Assembly: GCA_026874595.1 (NCBI GenBank)
Contig: JAPPUL010000068.1
Coordinates: 1,685,001-1,749,000, forward strand
Source: Sipunculus nudus
Lineage: Eukaryota > Annelida > Sipuncula > Golfingiida > Sipunculidae
DNA length: 64,000 bases
Direction of reading: 5' to 3'
Below the pieces are notes generated by a model, which made no database searches, was not told the DNA's origin, and saw only the letters and a list, made by a program, of their open reading frames with translations. A program made the position numbers and the translations under genes. Positions within the stretch are counted from its first letter, which is position 1; each line of letters opens with the position of its first letter. Positions 1 to 9,102 of the stretch are shown here, piece after piece.

Positions 1-896
1 TAGGGCTTGGTGTTATGGCGGAACTGCCTGTTGTCATAGTGAACGTACAAAGGGGTGGTCCAAGTACAGGGATGCCAACGCGTCATGATCAAGGTGATTT
101 GATGCAAGCGATATATGGTAGTCACGGGGATTCGCCAAAGATAGTTCTTGCGCCAAGCAATGTGAAAGAGAATTTATATTTGACAATAGATGCGTTTAAT
201 TTAGCAGAACGTTATCAAAGTCCAGTATTGCTATTAACGGATGCATCTTTGGCACTACGAGTTGAGGCTATCGATAGGCCTGATATGAGTAAGATAAAGA
301 TAGAGCACCGAGTTATTGGTAGAAACGGAAGAGGAGACAATGGAACATTTTTAAGATATCTAGATACAGAAGATGGGATATCGCCTATGGGGATACCTGG
401 TAACAGCGGAGAATCGTATGCAGCGACAGGACTTGAACATGCGGAGAATTCAGGACCTCGAACGAATCCGGATACAAGGATAAAGATGACGGAAAAGAGG
501 TGGCGGAAGTTTGATAATATAGAGGATGAGTATGAGAGTGCAGTAGTTAAAGATGAGCAGGAGGGCGCGCGGGTAGGAGTTATAAGTTGGGGGCTTACTC
601 AATCTATAGCATCGGAAGCGGTAGCAAGGCTTAGAGAAGGGGGAGAGAAGGTATCAGCGTTGTATCCAAAGCTGTTATGGCCACTTCCTAAAAAAGCAAT
701 AGAAAGTTTTGGGTCGAAGCTTGACAAGATACTAGTACCGGAAGCAAATTTCCAAGGACAGTTTGCAAGACTAGTAAAATCAATGTTGCCGTTGCATGAG
801 AAGATAGAAGAGCTTAATGTGTATAGAGGAGAACCATTTATACCAAAAGAAATAGAAGAATGTCTACGTGGGCTTTTGCAAAAGGTAAAGGTATAA
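1..896 (+). CDS. korA: 2-oxoacid:ferredoxin oxidoreductase, alpha subunit (5' truncated by window)
   Basis: This is the C-terminal part of the alpha subunit of a 2-oxoacid:ferredoxin oxidoreductase, probably the 2-oxoglutarate enzyme. It converts the 2-oxoacid and CoA to acyl-CoA and CO2 and reduces ferredoxin in the cytoplasm. The frame is open from base 3, before the first ATG at 15, and reads GLGVMAELPVVIVNVQRGG, a conserved internal block of the family. The ATG at 15 is therefore not the start; the gene begins outside the window. The segment RGGPSTGMPTRHDQGDL is characteristic of the pyrimidine-binding domain. korB follows 116 bp downstream on the same strand. The exact substrate (2-oxoglutarate or another 2-oxoacid) cannot be told from this part. 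Confidence 0.9.
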   Translation, partial: GLGVMAELPVVIVNVQRGGPSTGMPTRHDQGDLMQAIYGSHGDSPKIVLAPSNVKENLYLTIDAFNLAERYQSPVLLLTDASLALRVEAIDRPDMSKIKIEHRVIGRNGRGDNGTFLRYLDTEDGISPMGIPGNSGESYAATGLEHAENSGPRTNPDTRIKMTEKRWRKFDNIEDEYESAVVKDEQEGARVGVISWGLTQSIASEAVARLREGGEKVSALYPKLLWPLPKKAIESFGSKLDKILVPEANFQGQFARLVKSMLPLHEKIEELNVYRGEPFIPKEIEECLRGLLQKVKV

Positions 897-1012
897 ATAC
901 TTCTTTATGTTAGCTGTTTAGCTAGGATTTAGATGGGTTTAGATGTAAACAAATAAATAAAAGTAAAAGAGATTATTTCTATAGATATTATAGATGAAGA
1001 AAGGAGATATAT

Positions 1013-1915
1013 ATGAAAGTATTAACAGAGCCTATAAAGCCAAAAGAGTATAGGAGCGAGATAGAGCCGACATGGTGTCCTGGGTGCGGTGATTTTGGAG
1101 TGGTAACATCACTTACAAAGGTTATGAGCGAGCTTAAGATTGATTATGACAATGTAGTTGCGGTATCAGGGATAGGCTGTTCAAGCCGTTTACCGTTATG
1201 GTTAAGGACGTTTGGCTTTCATTCATGCCATGGCAGGGCGTTGCCGGTTGCCATAGGAGCAAAGATGGCCAATCCGGAGTTGCAAGTGTTGGTTACAATA
1301 GGAGATGGAGATATGTTTTCGATAGGAGCAGGACATGTTCCACACAGCGCACGTAGAAACTTTGATATTACTGTATTGTGTATGGATAATAATATTTATG
1401 CATTAACAAAGAACCAAGTATCTCCTACAAGCCGTGAGGGCAAGCCAGGAAGTTTAACACCTTATGGGACATTGGATAAGCCAATAAATCCTATAGAGCT
1501 TATGATAACGTATGGAGCAACTTATGTGGCTCAGACTTATACGGGTAGCATGAAGCAGATGACAAACATAATACGAGAGGCAATAATGCATAAAGGCTTT
1601 TCGTTTGTCAATATGTTGTCTCCGTGTCCAACTTATAATTTACATGAAACGTTTAAATATTATAAGCCTCGAGTTTATGATATAAATGAAAACGGTTTTA
1701 AGGATGTTGGAGATAGGCTTAAGGCGCTTGAGATATCAAGTACGGCAACAGATCATCAGTATGATGAGAGTGCACAAATACCAGTTGGGGTATTTTATAA
1801 AAAGGATGAGCCTATATTTACTGAGCGTCTTGCACAGTTAAAAAATCAGTATAAAGGCTATCTTGATGATACGTCTAATCCTAATTGGAACAAGTTGTTT
1901 GATAAGTTTGCGTAG
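1013..1915 (+). CDS. korB: 2-oxoacid:ferredoxin oxidoreductase, beta subunit
   Basis: This is the thiamine-diphosphate-binding beta subunit, partner of the upstream korA. The 300-residue length is normal for the family. The N-terminal CPGCGDFG block (about residues 22-29) holds cysteines typical of this subunit. The TPP/Mg motif is the GDGDMFSIGAGH block (about residues 97-108), followed by the expected NN-IYALTKNQVSPTS segment. The start has a strong ribosome site, AAGGAGATATAT, just before the ATG. With korA it forms the enzyme linking 2-oxoacid oxidation to ferredoxin, which suggests anaerobic or microaerophilic metabolism. Confidence 0.93.
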   Translation: MKVLTEPIKPKEYRSEIEPTWCPGCGDFGVVTSLTKVMSELKIDYDNVVAVSGIGCSSRLPLWLRTFGFHSCHGRALPVAIGAKMANPELQVLVTIGDGDMFSIGAGHVPHSARRNFDITVLCMDNNIYALTKNQVSPTSREGKPGSLTPYGTLDKPINPIELMITYGATYVAQTYTGSMKQMTNIIREAIMHKGFSFVNMLSPCPTYNLHETFKYYKPRVYDINENGFKDVGDRLKALEISSTATDHQYDESAQIPVGVFYKKDEPIFTERLAQLKNQYKGYLDDTSNPNWNKLFDKFA

Positions 1916-1950
1916 AAGCATAGTAACGGATTTAATACTTTTTAGTTATT

Positions 1951-2583
1951 ATGCTTAGTAGAGAAGAGGTTATAGAAAGGATCTCGTCGGGAAACAAGAG
2001 TTTTCGGGATGAGGATCTTAGTTGGGCAGATTTGTCGGATATAGATTTTAGAGGAGTTGATTTTGCTGATGCAACTCTTACAGGGGCTATACTTAAGGGT
2101 TCTAAACTAATAAACAGCAATTTAGACAGTGCCTATTTGCCTGAGGTTGATTTGTCTTTTGCGATTATAGAGAATTGCAATTTACAAAATGCCTTCATGC
2201 AAAGGGCAAACTGTTATTGCATGGAAGTTTCTAAGTCTGATATGTCTAATGCCAATTGTTATATTGCAAATTTTGAAAAGGCACGGTTTAATTTTGTTAT
2301 AGCATGTAGGACAGGTTTTATTGATTCGGTTTTTAAGAAAATCAGTATATCTAGTTCTGACTTTTCAAATACTATAATGCGTGGTGTTAATGCTTGTGAG
2401 AGTAGTTTTGAGGATGTTGATATATCTGGTTCAGATCTCAGAAAATGTAATTTTGTTGGTGCATCGTTTAAAAATATACGTGATACTGATGTTTTGTATT
2501 ATGGTAAGTATCCGTGGTCTTCTGCCGGGGAGTTTGTTAGTCGAGAGTGGGATAAGGAATTACCTTACTATAATGCTGATTAG
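1951..2583 (+). CDS. pentapeptide-repeat protein
   Basis: A 210-residue protein with pentapeptide repeats, A(D/N)LXX-like, from about residue 22 to 170 (for example ADLSDIDFRGVDFADATL). The central part is less regular. Such repeats fold into a right-handed quadrilateral beta helix. Family roles range from gyrase protection to scaffolding, and nothing here selects one. There is no signal peptide, so it is probably cytoplasmic. It follows korB by 35 bp and may be read through from it. It overlaps the convergent AMMECR1 gene by 4 bp. Confidence 0.75.
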   Translation: MLSREEVIERISSGNKSFRDEDLSWADLSDIDFRGVDFADATLTGAILKGSKLINSNLDSAYLPEVDLSFAIIENCNLQNAFMQRANCYCMEVSKSDMSNANCYIANFEKARFNFVIACRTGFIDSVFKKISISSSDFSNTIMRGVNACESSFEDVDISGSDLRKCNFVGASFKNIRDTDVLYYGKYPWSSAGEFVSREWDKELPYYNAD

Positions 2584-3131
2584 TGTTTATCGCTGAATAT
2601 TTGTGCCCTGAATATTTGAATTTCAGCACCTGCCCTCCAGGCATCTTTAGATAGGCTTGCTTTAATAGAGACTTGTTCAAGGAATTGCCTTTTATCTAGG
2701 TTATATTCTATTGCCACCTGAGGTAGTAATAGTCCGTGGCAAACACCTTTTCTTATTATGATGCCGTGAGTGCCTATCTTTATTTCTTCTAGAGATTTTA
2801 CTATCCTTGGCCTTTCTATTACAGATATCTCTATTACAATATCTTTGTATGATTCCTTTGTCAATGAAGAAAAACGAGGATCTTCAAAGGCACTTGAGTA
2901 AGCTATCTTTTCTACTGTTCTTATTAGATTCACACTTGGATTTATAACTCCTACGCAACCACATAATTTCCCTTTACTATGCAGACTTACAAATGCTCCG
3001 TTATTCCTTCTATAAAGACTCTTTTGGGGATGCAAGCTTATATTTGTTATTCCAAATATTTGCTCCTCAATTACTTTCCTCACTACCTGTAGCAGACACT
3101 CTTTCTCTTTTGAGTTTAACGCCTTTTCCAT
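2580..3131 (-). CDS. AMMECR1-domain protein (AmmeMemoRadiSam protein A type)
   Basis: A 183-residue protein that matches the AMMECR1 domain along its whole length. It has the GAFVSLHSKGKLCGCVGVI block (about residues 45-63), AFEDPRF, and the C-terminal LLLPQVAIE...FLEQVSIKA...W segment. In other bacteria it belongs to the AmmeMemoRadiSam set with a Memo protein and a radical SAM enzyme, whose biochemical role is not established. Those partners are not in this window. It is the last gene of a minus-strand run with the two envelope proteins just upstream. Confidence 0.85.
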   Translation of the reverse strand: MEKALNSKEKECLLQVVRKVIEEQIFGITNISLHPQKSLYRRNNGAFVSLHSKGKLCGCVGVINPSVNLIRTVEKIAYSSAFEDPRFSSLTKESYKDIVIEISVIERPRIVKSLEEIKIGTHGIIIRKGVCHGLLLPQVAIEYNLDKRQFLEQVSIKASLSKDAWRAGAEIQIFRAQIFSDKH

Positions 3132-3152
3132 AACTGATTTTTAAAAGATATC

Positions 3153-3728
3153 CTAAATATAAAATACAAAATAAAGCCCAAATAAATGGCTGAAAAAGAA
3201 ATTTAGTTCACTCCCCGTATTATAATTAATACCATAGCCTATATCTATATCAAATATTTTGCTAAGATGAAAGCGGCTTCCTATAAGAAATGAAGTCCTT
3301 GCATACAAGCTTTGCCACAATGTCAAACCTAGATTTATTCCTAAATATAAATCTAGGACCTTAAATTGTAGGGGATAGTATAAAACTCCAAACTCAAGCC
3401 CTGTGTAGATAATCTGACTTTTTGTGCTGCTTGAGGATATTTGTTCTTTTGAGGGTAGGTACGTTGTGAAGATACCTAATTTTATATCTACTTGTTTATT
3501 TGGAAAATATAAAAAACCTAGTGATGCGTATATATCGTAAGCTTTTGGGTTTAAAAGTCCCATGTAAAAGCCCCCTCCCATGTAAAAGCCAAAGTCCTTT
3601 CTTGCGCTTTTATTTTCGGATGCCGCTTTTAGGTCTAAACTGTCTTTTGTATGTCCTTCTATGCTTACCAATATTATTACGTTTAATGTCAGCAATAAAA
3701 TCAGTAGCATATTTGACAATTTATTCAT
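3153..3728 (-). CDS. putative outer-membrane beta-barrel-like protein
   Basis: Not recognised as a named family. The 191 residues begin with a signal-peptide-like hydrophobic stretch (residues 7-22). They continue with alternating polar/aromatic segments rich in Gly, Tyr and Phe (for example GFYMGGGFYMG, YASLGFLYFP, IDIGYGINY) and end in aromatic FVFYI. This pattern suits a small outer-membrane beta barrel. Its start overlaps the end of the upstream HEAT-repeat lipoprotein gene by 8 bp, so the two are probably co-translated. Function unknown. Confidence 0.55.
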   Translation of the reverse strand: MNKLSNMLLILLLTLNVIILVSIEGHTKDSLDLKAASENKSARKDFGFYMGGGFYMGLLNPKAYDIYASLGFLYFPNKQVDIKLGIFTTYLPSKEQISSSSTKSQIIYTGLEFGVLYYPLQFKVLDLYLGINLGLTLWQSLYARTSFLIGSRFHLSKIFDIDIGYGINYNTGSELNFFFSHLFGLYFVFYI

Positions 3729-4119
3729 TTGTCTTATTTAGATTCTCTAATGTGAGCTTTATCTCCTGAACCACGTGGAATTCTTCTTCTATCTCAAGCC
3801 GTTTCTTTAGGGCTTTTAACGAACTTTTATCTCCTATCTGTCCAAGTGCCCATACGCTGTAATATCTTACTACCCAATCTATGTCATCTAATTTATTTAT
3901 TAGTGGCTTTAGGGCTCTTTTGCTTTTTAGACGTCCTAATGATTGGGCTGCTTGCGCTCTTATATACCCGTCCTTACTCTTTTCTAGTGCCTCTATTATA
4001 TATATATCATTTCTTTTTGACTCGTTTAAACGTAGCTGGTCAAATCTATATACTCCGCAGCCGCTAAGTATGTATGTTGTCAATAACACTTGCAATAGCA
4101 GTATATTCCTTTTATTCAA
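3721..4119 (-). CDS. HEAT-repeat lipoprotein
   Basis: A 132-residue protein with a lipoprotein signal: hydrophobic residues 6-19 and a lipobox-like LSGC, with the cysteine at 21. After that it has two HEAT-like helical repeats (IRAQAAQSLGRLKSKRALKPL and VRYYSVWALGQIGDKSSLKAL, about residues 53-105). HEAT repeats usually mediate protein-protein contacts. It is probably anchored in the envelope. It lies just upstream of, and overlaps, the barrel-like gene, which suggests a joint envelope role. Confidence 0.65.
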   Translation of the reverse strand: MNKRNILLLQVLLTTYILSGCGVYRFDQLRLNESKRNDIYIIEALEKSKDGYIRAQAAQSLGRLKSKRALKPLINKLDDIDWVVRYYSVWALGQIGDKSSLKALKKRLEIEEEFHVVQEIKLTLENLNKTNE

Positions 4120-4260
4120 TTTTTTATCCCTATGTATAGTCTTGTTCTTACATTTTCTATTTTTTTTGTCCTTTTACGCTCATTTTTTTTACTTATAGTG
4201 TTCATATACCTGACTTATCTATTGTATATAGAATAGTAAATAATTTATTGAGGTTAGGCA

Positions 4261-4503
4261 ATGGCTCTTAAACATTCTTTTTATCCTGCTCATAACTCTA
4301 AACTTACTTCTTATGAGTCTTATAGGAAGTATGACTACGATTATAGCTCTTATCACCCTTTTTATACTTTTTCTTTTAGTACTTTTGACAAAACTGAGCT
4401 TAATATTATTAATAAATTAAATTTGTCAAAGAACGACCTCTTCCATATTAAAATGGTTCGTGCTATCTTTAATGGTACTATTGTTGATAATAACAAATCA
4501 TAA
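4261..4503 (+). CDS. small Tyr/Ser-rich hypothetical protein
   Basis: A possible 80-residue protein, not recognised. The first half is dense in Tyr, Ser and Phe (YRKYDYDYSSYHPFYTFSFS), and the second half looks like an ordinary small helical domain. A GAGGTTAGGC stretch 3-12 bases before the ATG could serve as a ribosome site, and an AT-rich promoter-like region precedes it. It sits alone between two minus-strand genes. It may be real, but no family supports it. Confidence 0.4.
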   Translation: MALKHSFYPAHNSKLTSYESYRKYDYDYSSYHPFYTFSFSTFDKTELNIINKLNLSKNDLFHIKMVRAIFNGTIVDNNKS

Positions 4504-4577
4504 CTTTATTATCATGATTTTATGAATTATAACAATTATAGCTCTTTTTTAACGGTAAGATTCTAGCGTTAAGAGCT

Positions 4578-5435
4578 TTAGGCCTTTTCTATCTTATCTA
4601 GTAGCTTTAAGGCGTCTGATAACTGCTTTACATCGTGTGTCCTTATGTAATCTGCTCCCTTTGAATAGGCATATAACTCTGCTAGTAGTGTGCCTGATGC
4701 TCTGTCGTATGCTTCTCGCCCTCCTAATGCCTCGCCTATAAACGATTTTCGCGATACGGATATATATAGTTCGTTATTTACAAAATGCCTTTTTAACTTG
4801 TCAAGCTCTTTTAGAACATTTAAACTGGCTTTTGCACTATTTGATAGAAAAAACCCCATGCCTGGGTCAAGGATAAACCTTCCCTCTCCTAATCCCAATT
4901 TTACCAGCTCGTTTAATCTAGTCTCAAAAAATATTATTATCTTTTCTATGTATGACTTGCTTTCCCATTTCATTTTAAGCGCTTTTCCTGCTTCTAGCAC
5001 CTTAGATTGATTTGCTGTATGCATTAGCACTACTTTTATCCCTTTTTTATTCTTTAATAGTTCTTTTAGCTCTTCATCAAGGCCGCTTAGAGCGCTTATG
5101 TCGTTTAGCATCTTTACACAGTCTATACTTAGTACCCTTTTTAGTACATTTGCTTTGTAGCTATCTATTGAGATTTCTAAACCACTTTTGTTAAGTACTT
5201 TAAGTACTGGCAAAAGACGAGACAGCTCCTCTTCTACTGTCAGTATCGCACTATCTGGATTAGTCGATTGTGCTCCTATGTCAATTATAGATGCTCCTTC
5301 TTCCCATAAACTATACGCTTTTTTAATTGCTTCCTCCTTTTCTATATACAAATTCCCGTCTGAAAATGAGTCTTTTGTTATGTTTAGTATTCCTACTAAC
5401 GTTGTCTTTTTATCCATTTTACCGCTTTTATCCAT
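4578..5435 (-). CDS. folP: dihydropteroate synthase
   Basis: Condenses 7,8-dihydropterin pyrophosphate with 4-aminobenzoate to give dihydropteroate in folate synthesis; it is the sulfonamide target. The 285 residues carry the family blocks in order: VGILNITKDSFSDGN near the N terminus (pterin/Mg loop), IDIGAQSTNPDS, NDISAL, ILDPGMGFF (about residue 195) and SRKSFIG, and a C-terminal RTHDV. The first ATG follows an AGGCGA site, and a second ATG six codons in is also possible. pabB and pabC for the other half of the pathway lie 7 kb away. Confidence 0.93.
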   Translation of the reverse strand: MDKSGKMDKKTTLVGILNITKDSFSDGNLYIEKEEAIKKAYSLWEEGASIIDIGAQSTNPDSAILTVEEELSRLLPVLKVLNKSGLEISIDSYKANVLKRVLSIDCVKMLNDISALSGLDEELKELLKNKKGIKVVLMHTANQSKVLEAGKALKMKWESKSYIEKIIIFFETRLNELVKLGLGEGRFILDPGMGFFLSNSAKASLNVLKELDKLKRHFVNNELYISVSRKSFIGEALGGREAYDRASGTLLAELYAYSKGADYIRTHDVKQLSDALKLLDKIEKA

Positions 5436-5506
5436 TTGGTCGCCTGCTAACTAGAAAAACTTCTTTTTATCGGTATTAGCCATAAAGTAATTTAATATTT
5501 TTTTCG

Positions 5507-5535
5507 TTGACTTATTTTATTTCGTAGTTTATAAT
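5507..5535 (+). promoter_or_regulatory. sigma70-type promoter of flaB
   Basis: TTGACT (5507-5512) is followed after exactly 17 bases by a perfect TATAAT (5530-5535), with a predicted start near 5542 and about 33 bases of leader before flaB. Spirochaete flaB genes are often driven by sigma28, so a near-consensus sigma70 promoter is notable. Confidence 0.75.
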
Positions 5536-5574
5536 TTATATTAATGGATTGTTCCTACATTTCAAGGAGGATAT

Positions 5575-6573
5575 ATGATTATAAATCATAATATGAGCGC
5601 TATGCGAGCGCAACGATTCCTAAAAGTCAATGTTTTGGAAGGTGAAAATAATATTAGAAAGTTAGCTAGTGGATTAAGGATTTCACGAGCTGGTGACGAT
5701 GCTTCTGGGCTTGCAGTTTCTGAGAAAATGAGATCGCAAATTAGAGGGCTTAGACAAGCTAGTAGAAATGCTCAGGATGGGCTTTCGCTTATGAGAGTTG
5801 CTGAGGGGTGGCTTGCAGAAACAAGTTCCATTTTGCAGCGAATGCGTGAACTTGCAGTTCAATCTGCTAATGGGGTTTATAGTTATGAGGATAGAATACA
5901 GGTTGAGACAGAAGTAAGACAACTCGTTGATGAAGTTGATAGGATAGCTTCTCAAGCTGAGTTTAACTCTATGAAGCTTTTACGTGGTGGTTTTGATTAT
6001 CCAGCCGGGCAGATAGCATCAATTACGCAACAAGCTATGCCACCTCCTGAAGAACGTAATAAAACAGCTATGCCACCTCTTATTCCTGTGGTTAGGGGAA
6101 AAACTAATCCGCATCCTTTGGTTAGAAATGAAGGGGATGACAGAGGAGGTCTTTATCTTCATATTGGAGCGAATAGCTATCAACGTGAGAAAGTCTTTAT
6201 TGGTGATATGTCTGCAGCAGCTTTGGGCCTTAGTAAAGGCCCCGTGGATAATAATGGAAACAGAGAACTTGCCTTAAGTTATTTGACTCAAGATGGAGCT
6301 AATCGGACTATTGACAAGATTGATGCTGCGTTTTTCCTTGTTAATAAGCAGAGGGCGAACTTAGGAGGATATCAAAGCAGGCTTGAGATGAGTGTACGTG
6401 TTATTGATATTGCTGCTGAGAATATACAGGAAGCTGAGTCGTTTGTACGTGATCTTGATATGGCCAAAGAAACGGTTGACTTTGTTAAAAATCAGATATT
6501 AAATCAAACTACTGCTTCGATGTTAGCACAGGCTAATTTAAGGGCTCAGAGTATACTTAGGATATTGGGTTAG
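5575..6573 (+). CDS. flaB: periplasmic flagellar filament core protein (flagellin FlaB)
   Basis: Core flagellin of a spirochaete-type filament. Residues 1-140 are the classic D0/D1 region (MIINHNMSAM, SGLRISRAGDDASGLAVSEKM, LAVQSANG, NSMKLL), and residues 245-332 are the C-terminal D1/D0 (IDKIDAAFFLVNKQRANLGG, ending LRAQSILRILG). Between them lies a proline-rich insert (about residues 150-190, AMPP twice). This makes the protein 332 residues instead of the usual 280-290. The ribosome site AAGGAGGATAT is strong. The gene is monocistronic: promoter upstream, hairpin downstream, opposite-strand neighbours. No export signal is expected, because these flagellins use the flagellar export machine. 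Confidence 0.93.
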   Translation: MIINHNMSAMRAQRFLKVNVLEGENNIRKLASGLRISRAGDDASGLAVSEKMRSQIRGLRQASRNAQDGLSLMRVAEGWLAETSSILQRMRELAVQSANGVYSYEDRIQVETEVRQLVDEVDRIASQAEFNSMKLLRGGFDYPAGQIASITQQAMPPPEERNKTAMPPLIPVVRGKTNPHPLVRNEGDDRGGLYLHIGANSYQREKVFIGDMSAAALGLSKGPVDNNGNRELALSYLTQDGANRTIDKIDAAFFLVNKQRANLGGYQSRLEMSVRVIDIAAENIQEAESFVRDLDMAKETVDFVKNQILNQTTASMLAQANLRAQSILRILG

Positions 6574-6584
6574 GCTCTCTTATG

Positions 6585-6608
6585 TCAGGATCTTTTTATA
6601 GGTCCTGA
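6585..6608. terminator. hairpin between convergent flaB and recN
   Basis: TCAGGATC (6585-6592) and GGTCCTGA (6601-6608) form an 8-bp stem with one G-U pair around an 8-base loop. It lies in the 45-bp gap between the convergent flaB and recN stops. It may end transcription in both directions, although there is no clean T tract on the flaB side. Confidence 0.5.
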
Positions 6609-6618
6609 TAAAAGGCAT

Positions 6619-8328
6619 TTATTGTTTTTCTATAAGCTGTTTAGCATGTGCTAAAGATAGATCTGTTATATTATCACCACTTAGCATACGAGCTATTTCT
6701 AAAACTTTATCTTTAGGGGTTAATTCTTTTATTTGTGTTTTAGTTCTTCCATCTTCTTCAAACTTATTGATAAGATAGTGGTGCTGGCTTTGACTACCAA
6801 TCTGGGGAGAATGGGTTATACATATAACCTGTCGTTTTTGTGCTATGGATTTAACTTTGTCAGCAATCTTGCTTGCTGTTTCTCCACCAAGACCAGCATC
6901 AACTTCATCAAACAACAAGGTATCAATGTTATCCATATCAGTTAGAATAGTTTTGATGGCCAATGTGACTCGTGAGAGTTCCCCACCTGACGCTATCTTG
7001 CTAAGAGATTTGGGTTCTTCACCTGGATTTGCAGAAAATATAAACTCAACATGGTCAATACCATCTGAATTAACTAAGATATAATTGTCATTTATCTTTA
7101 AGAAGCTATTCTCATCTTTAACATATCGGAATTCTACTTTGAATATGGTTTTATTCATACCAAGGAATCTAAGCTCTTCAGATATGGCTTTCTCTATCTT
7201 TTTAGCACTCTTTTGACGTGTTTTTGAAAGATTAATTGCAAGAGTAGCAAGTTCTTCTTCAGTACTAGATATACTATGTTTTAATTCCTTAATACGTTTT
7301 TTATTATTAGAATGCTTTTCAACAAGATCTAAACAAGACTGTTTATGCTTTAGTACGTTGTCAATAGAGCCGCCGTATTTTCTTTTAAGGTCTTGTATTA
7401 GATTTAGTCTTTCGTTTAATTCTTCTATTTTATGAGATGGCTGTTCAAAGATAGCTTCTGAGTATTTTAATAGATTGTCTTTAACGCTTTCAGTAAGATA
7501 GAAAACCTCTTGTAATTCTTTTAAGGCTTTGCTAATCTCCTGGCTAGAAGAATCTATCTTATGAGCTTTTTCAATGGAATGTAAAGCTTGTTCTATCATA
7601 TGTAATACAGAATTGTCGTTTTTGTATATAAGATGATAGCTCTCTAATATAGAACTAGAGAGTATTTCAATGTTATTTAGCTTATCAAGCTCATCAGCAA
7701 TAATATTATCTTCGCCTGTGGTGAGGTTTGCATTTTCGATTTCACTAATGGCATACGTATTAATCTCTAAAGAATGTTGCTTGTCCTTATCTTCTTGTTC
7801 TAGGTTAAAAAGTTCTTCTTTTAGGTTTTTGAGTTCATAGAAAAGGGTATAAAAAGAGTGTTTTTCTTTATTTAAGTTGGCAAAATTATCTAGTAACTCA
7901 ATATGAGTTTTAGTACGCAGAAGAGATTGATATTGATGCTGACTTGAGAGGTCAATAATGTTTTGTCCAATTTCTTTTAGGACGGAAGAGGTAACAGAAT
8001 TAAGGTTAATAAAAGCTCTATTTCTCTCAAGGGTTAATTCTCTTTTAATAATAATAGAATCATCCTCATAAGGGATGGAATATTGCTCTAAGATAGACTT
8101 AAGCTTTAAGTTATTTTTGATATTGATAACGCATTCAACACTTCCATATGAGCAACCACTTCTAAGGAGTTCAGGATGGAGTCTTGCTCCTAAAATCATA
8201 GAAAATGCATTAATTATAAGAGACTTACCAGTACCAGTTTCCCCAGTTATAACATTAAGTCCGTCATAGAAGTTTATAAAAATGTCTTCAATAAGAGCAA
8301 TGTTTTTGATAGAAATAGATTGAATCAT
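6619..8328 (-). CDS. recN: DNA repair protein RecN
   Basis: SMC-like ATPase that acts early in double-strand break repair and homologous recombination. The 569 residues show the family layout. The N-terminal ISIKNIALIEDIFINF precedes the Walker A loop GETGTGKSL (about residues 30-38). A long central coiled coil follows (about residues 150-370). Then come the ABC signature IASGGELSRV (about residue 440), Walker B TLLFDEVDAGLGG and the ITHSPQI switch. The length is typical. It stands alone on the minus strand, and 170 bp of AT-rich sequence separate it from purH-like. Confidence 0.95.
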   Translation of the reverse strand: MIQSISIKNIALIEDIFINFYDGLNVITGETGTGKSLIINAFSMILGARLHPELLRSGCSYGSVECVINIKNNLKLKSILEQYSIPYEDDSIIIKRELTLERNRAFINLNSVTSSVLKEIGQNIIDLSSQHQYQSLLRTKTHIELLDNFANLNKEKHSFYTLFYELKNLKEELFNLEQEDKDKQHSLEINTYAISEIENANLTTGEDNIIADELDKLNNIEILSSSILESYHLIYKNDNSVLHMIEQALHSIEKAHKIDSSSQEISKALKELQEVFYLTESVKDNLLKYSEAIFEQPSHKIEELNERLNLIQDLKRKYGGSIDNVLKHKQSCLDLVEKHSNNKKRIKELKHSISSTEEELATLAINLSKTRQKSAKKIEKAISEELRFLGMNKTIFKVEFRYVKDENSFLKINDNYILVNSDGIDHVEFIFSANPGEEPKSLSKIASGGELSRVTLAIKTILTDMDNIDTLLFDEVDAGLGGETASKIADKVKSIAQKRQVICITHSPQIGSQSQHHYLINKFEEDGRTKTQIKELTPKDKVLEIARMLSGDNITDLSLAHAKQLIEKQ

Positions 8329-8498
8329 AATAAGTGTAAAAAGCGTTATATGAAACTCTAAGCTGTATTAAAAAAGTTTATAAAAAGATATAGAATCTAT
8401 TAAGATACAAATGTTCAAAAAAAAAGAAAATTAAAGAAAACTCTTAAAGAGAAGATAGTAAAGCTAATATTCCAAGTCAAGGCTGTGTTAATATAAGC

Positions 8499-9083
8499 TT
8501 AAAGAGTTTTATAATTGTTAAGGAAATCAAAGATCAAGTTGTCATAAGAAGCCGTAAGTCTAAAAGCCTTCAAAGCTAGTTTGAGTCTAAGTTCTTTTGA
8601 TATATTTCCTTGTTTAAGTTCAGATATAATAGTTTGATAATCATTTATATGCGATACCACGGTAGTGTATTTATAATTTTTAGCGGCAGCACGAATTAAA
8701 GCGACTCCTCCAATATCAATATTCTCAATAGCGTGATTAAAGGATACATCTTGTTTAGAAATGACTTTTTCGAAAGGGTATAAATTAACGAATACAAGGT
8801 CAATAGATGAGATATTAAGCGATTTTAGGTCTTCAATATGTTTTTTGTCATCATTAATAGCGAGTATGCCGGCAAATATTTTGGGATGTAGTGTTTTGAC
8901 TCTTCCGGAAAGTATTTCTTTAGAGTTAGTATATTGTTCAACTGAGGTTATAGGGATGCCAAGTTTTTGAATATAAGCGTAAGTACCCCCAGTTGAGATT
9001 AAGTTGATATTAAGCTTGTGTAATTCCTTTGCAAGGAAGTCGAGATTAGTTTTATCAGAGAGGGTAATAAGAGCTTGTTTCAT
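8499..9083 (-). CDS. IMP cyclohydrolase (PurH N-terminal domain only)
   Basis: 194 residues covering the MGS-like IMP cyclohydrolase domain of PurH: ALITLSDKTNLDFLA at the start, STGGTYAYI, SGRVKTLHPKIFAGIL, VFVNLYPFEKV and NIDIGGVALIRAAAKN. Bifunctional PurH continues for about 320 more residues with AICAR transformylase. Here a stop follows immediately after the domain boundary, and no transformylase sequence is present downstream. It may be a genuine stand-alone IMP cyclohydrolase, with AICAR formylation by another enzyme, or a truncated gene. All N-terminal motifs are intact, so I favour a functional single domain. Confidence 0.8.
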   Translation of the reverse strand: MKQALITLSDKTNLDFLAKELHKLNINLISTGGTYAYIQKLGIPITSVEQYTNSKEILSGRVKTLHPKIFAGILAINDDKKHIEDLKSLNISSIDLVFVNLYPFEKVISKQDVSFNHAIENIDIGGVALIRAAAKNYKYTTVVSHINDYQTIISELKQGNISKELRLKLALKAFRLTASYDNLIFDFLNNYKTL

Positions 9084-9102
9084 AAGCTATCCTGTTATTG
9101 TA

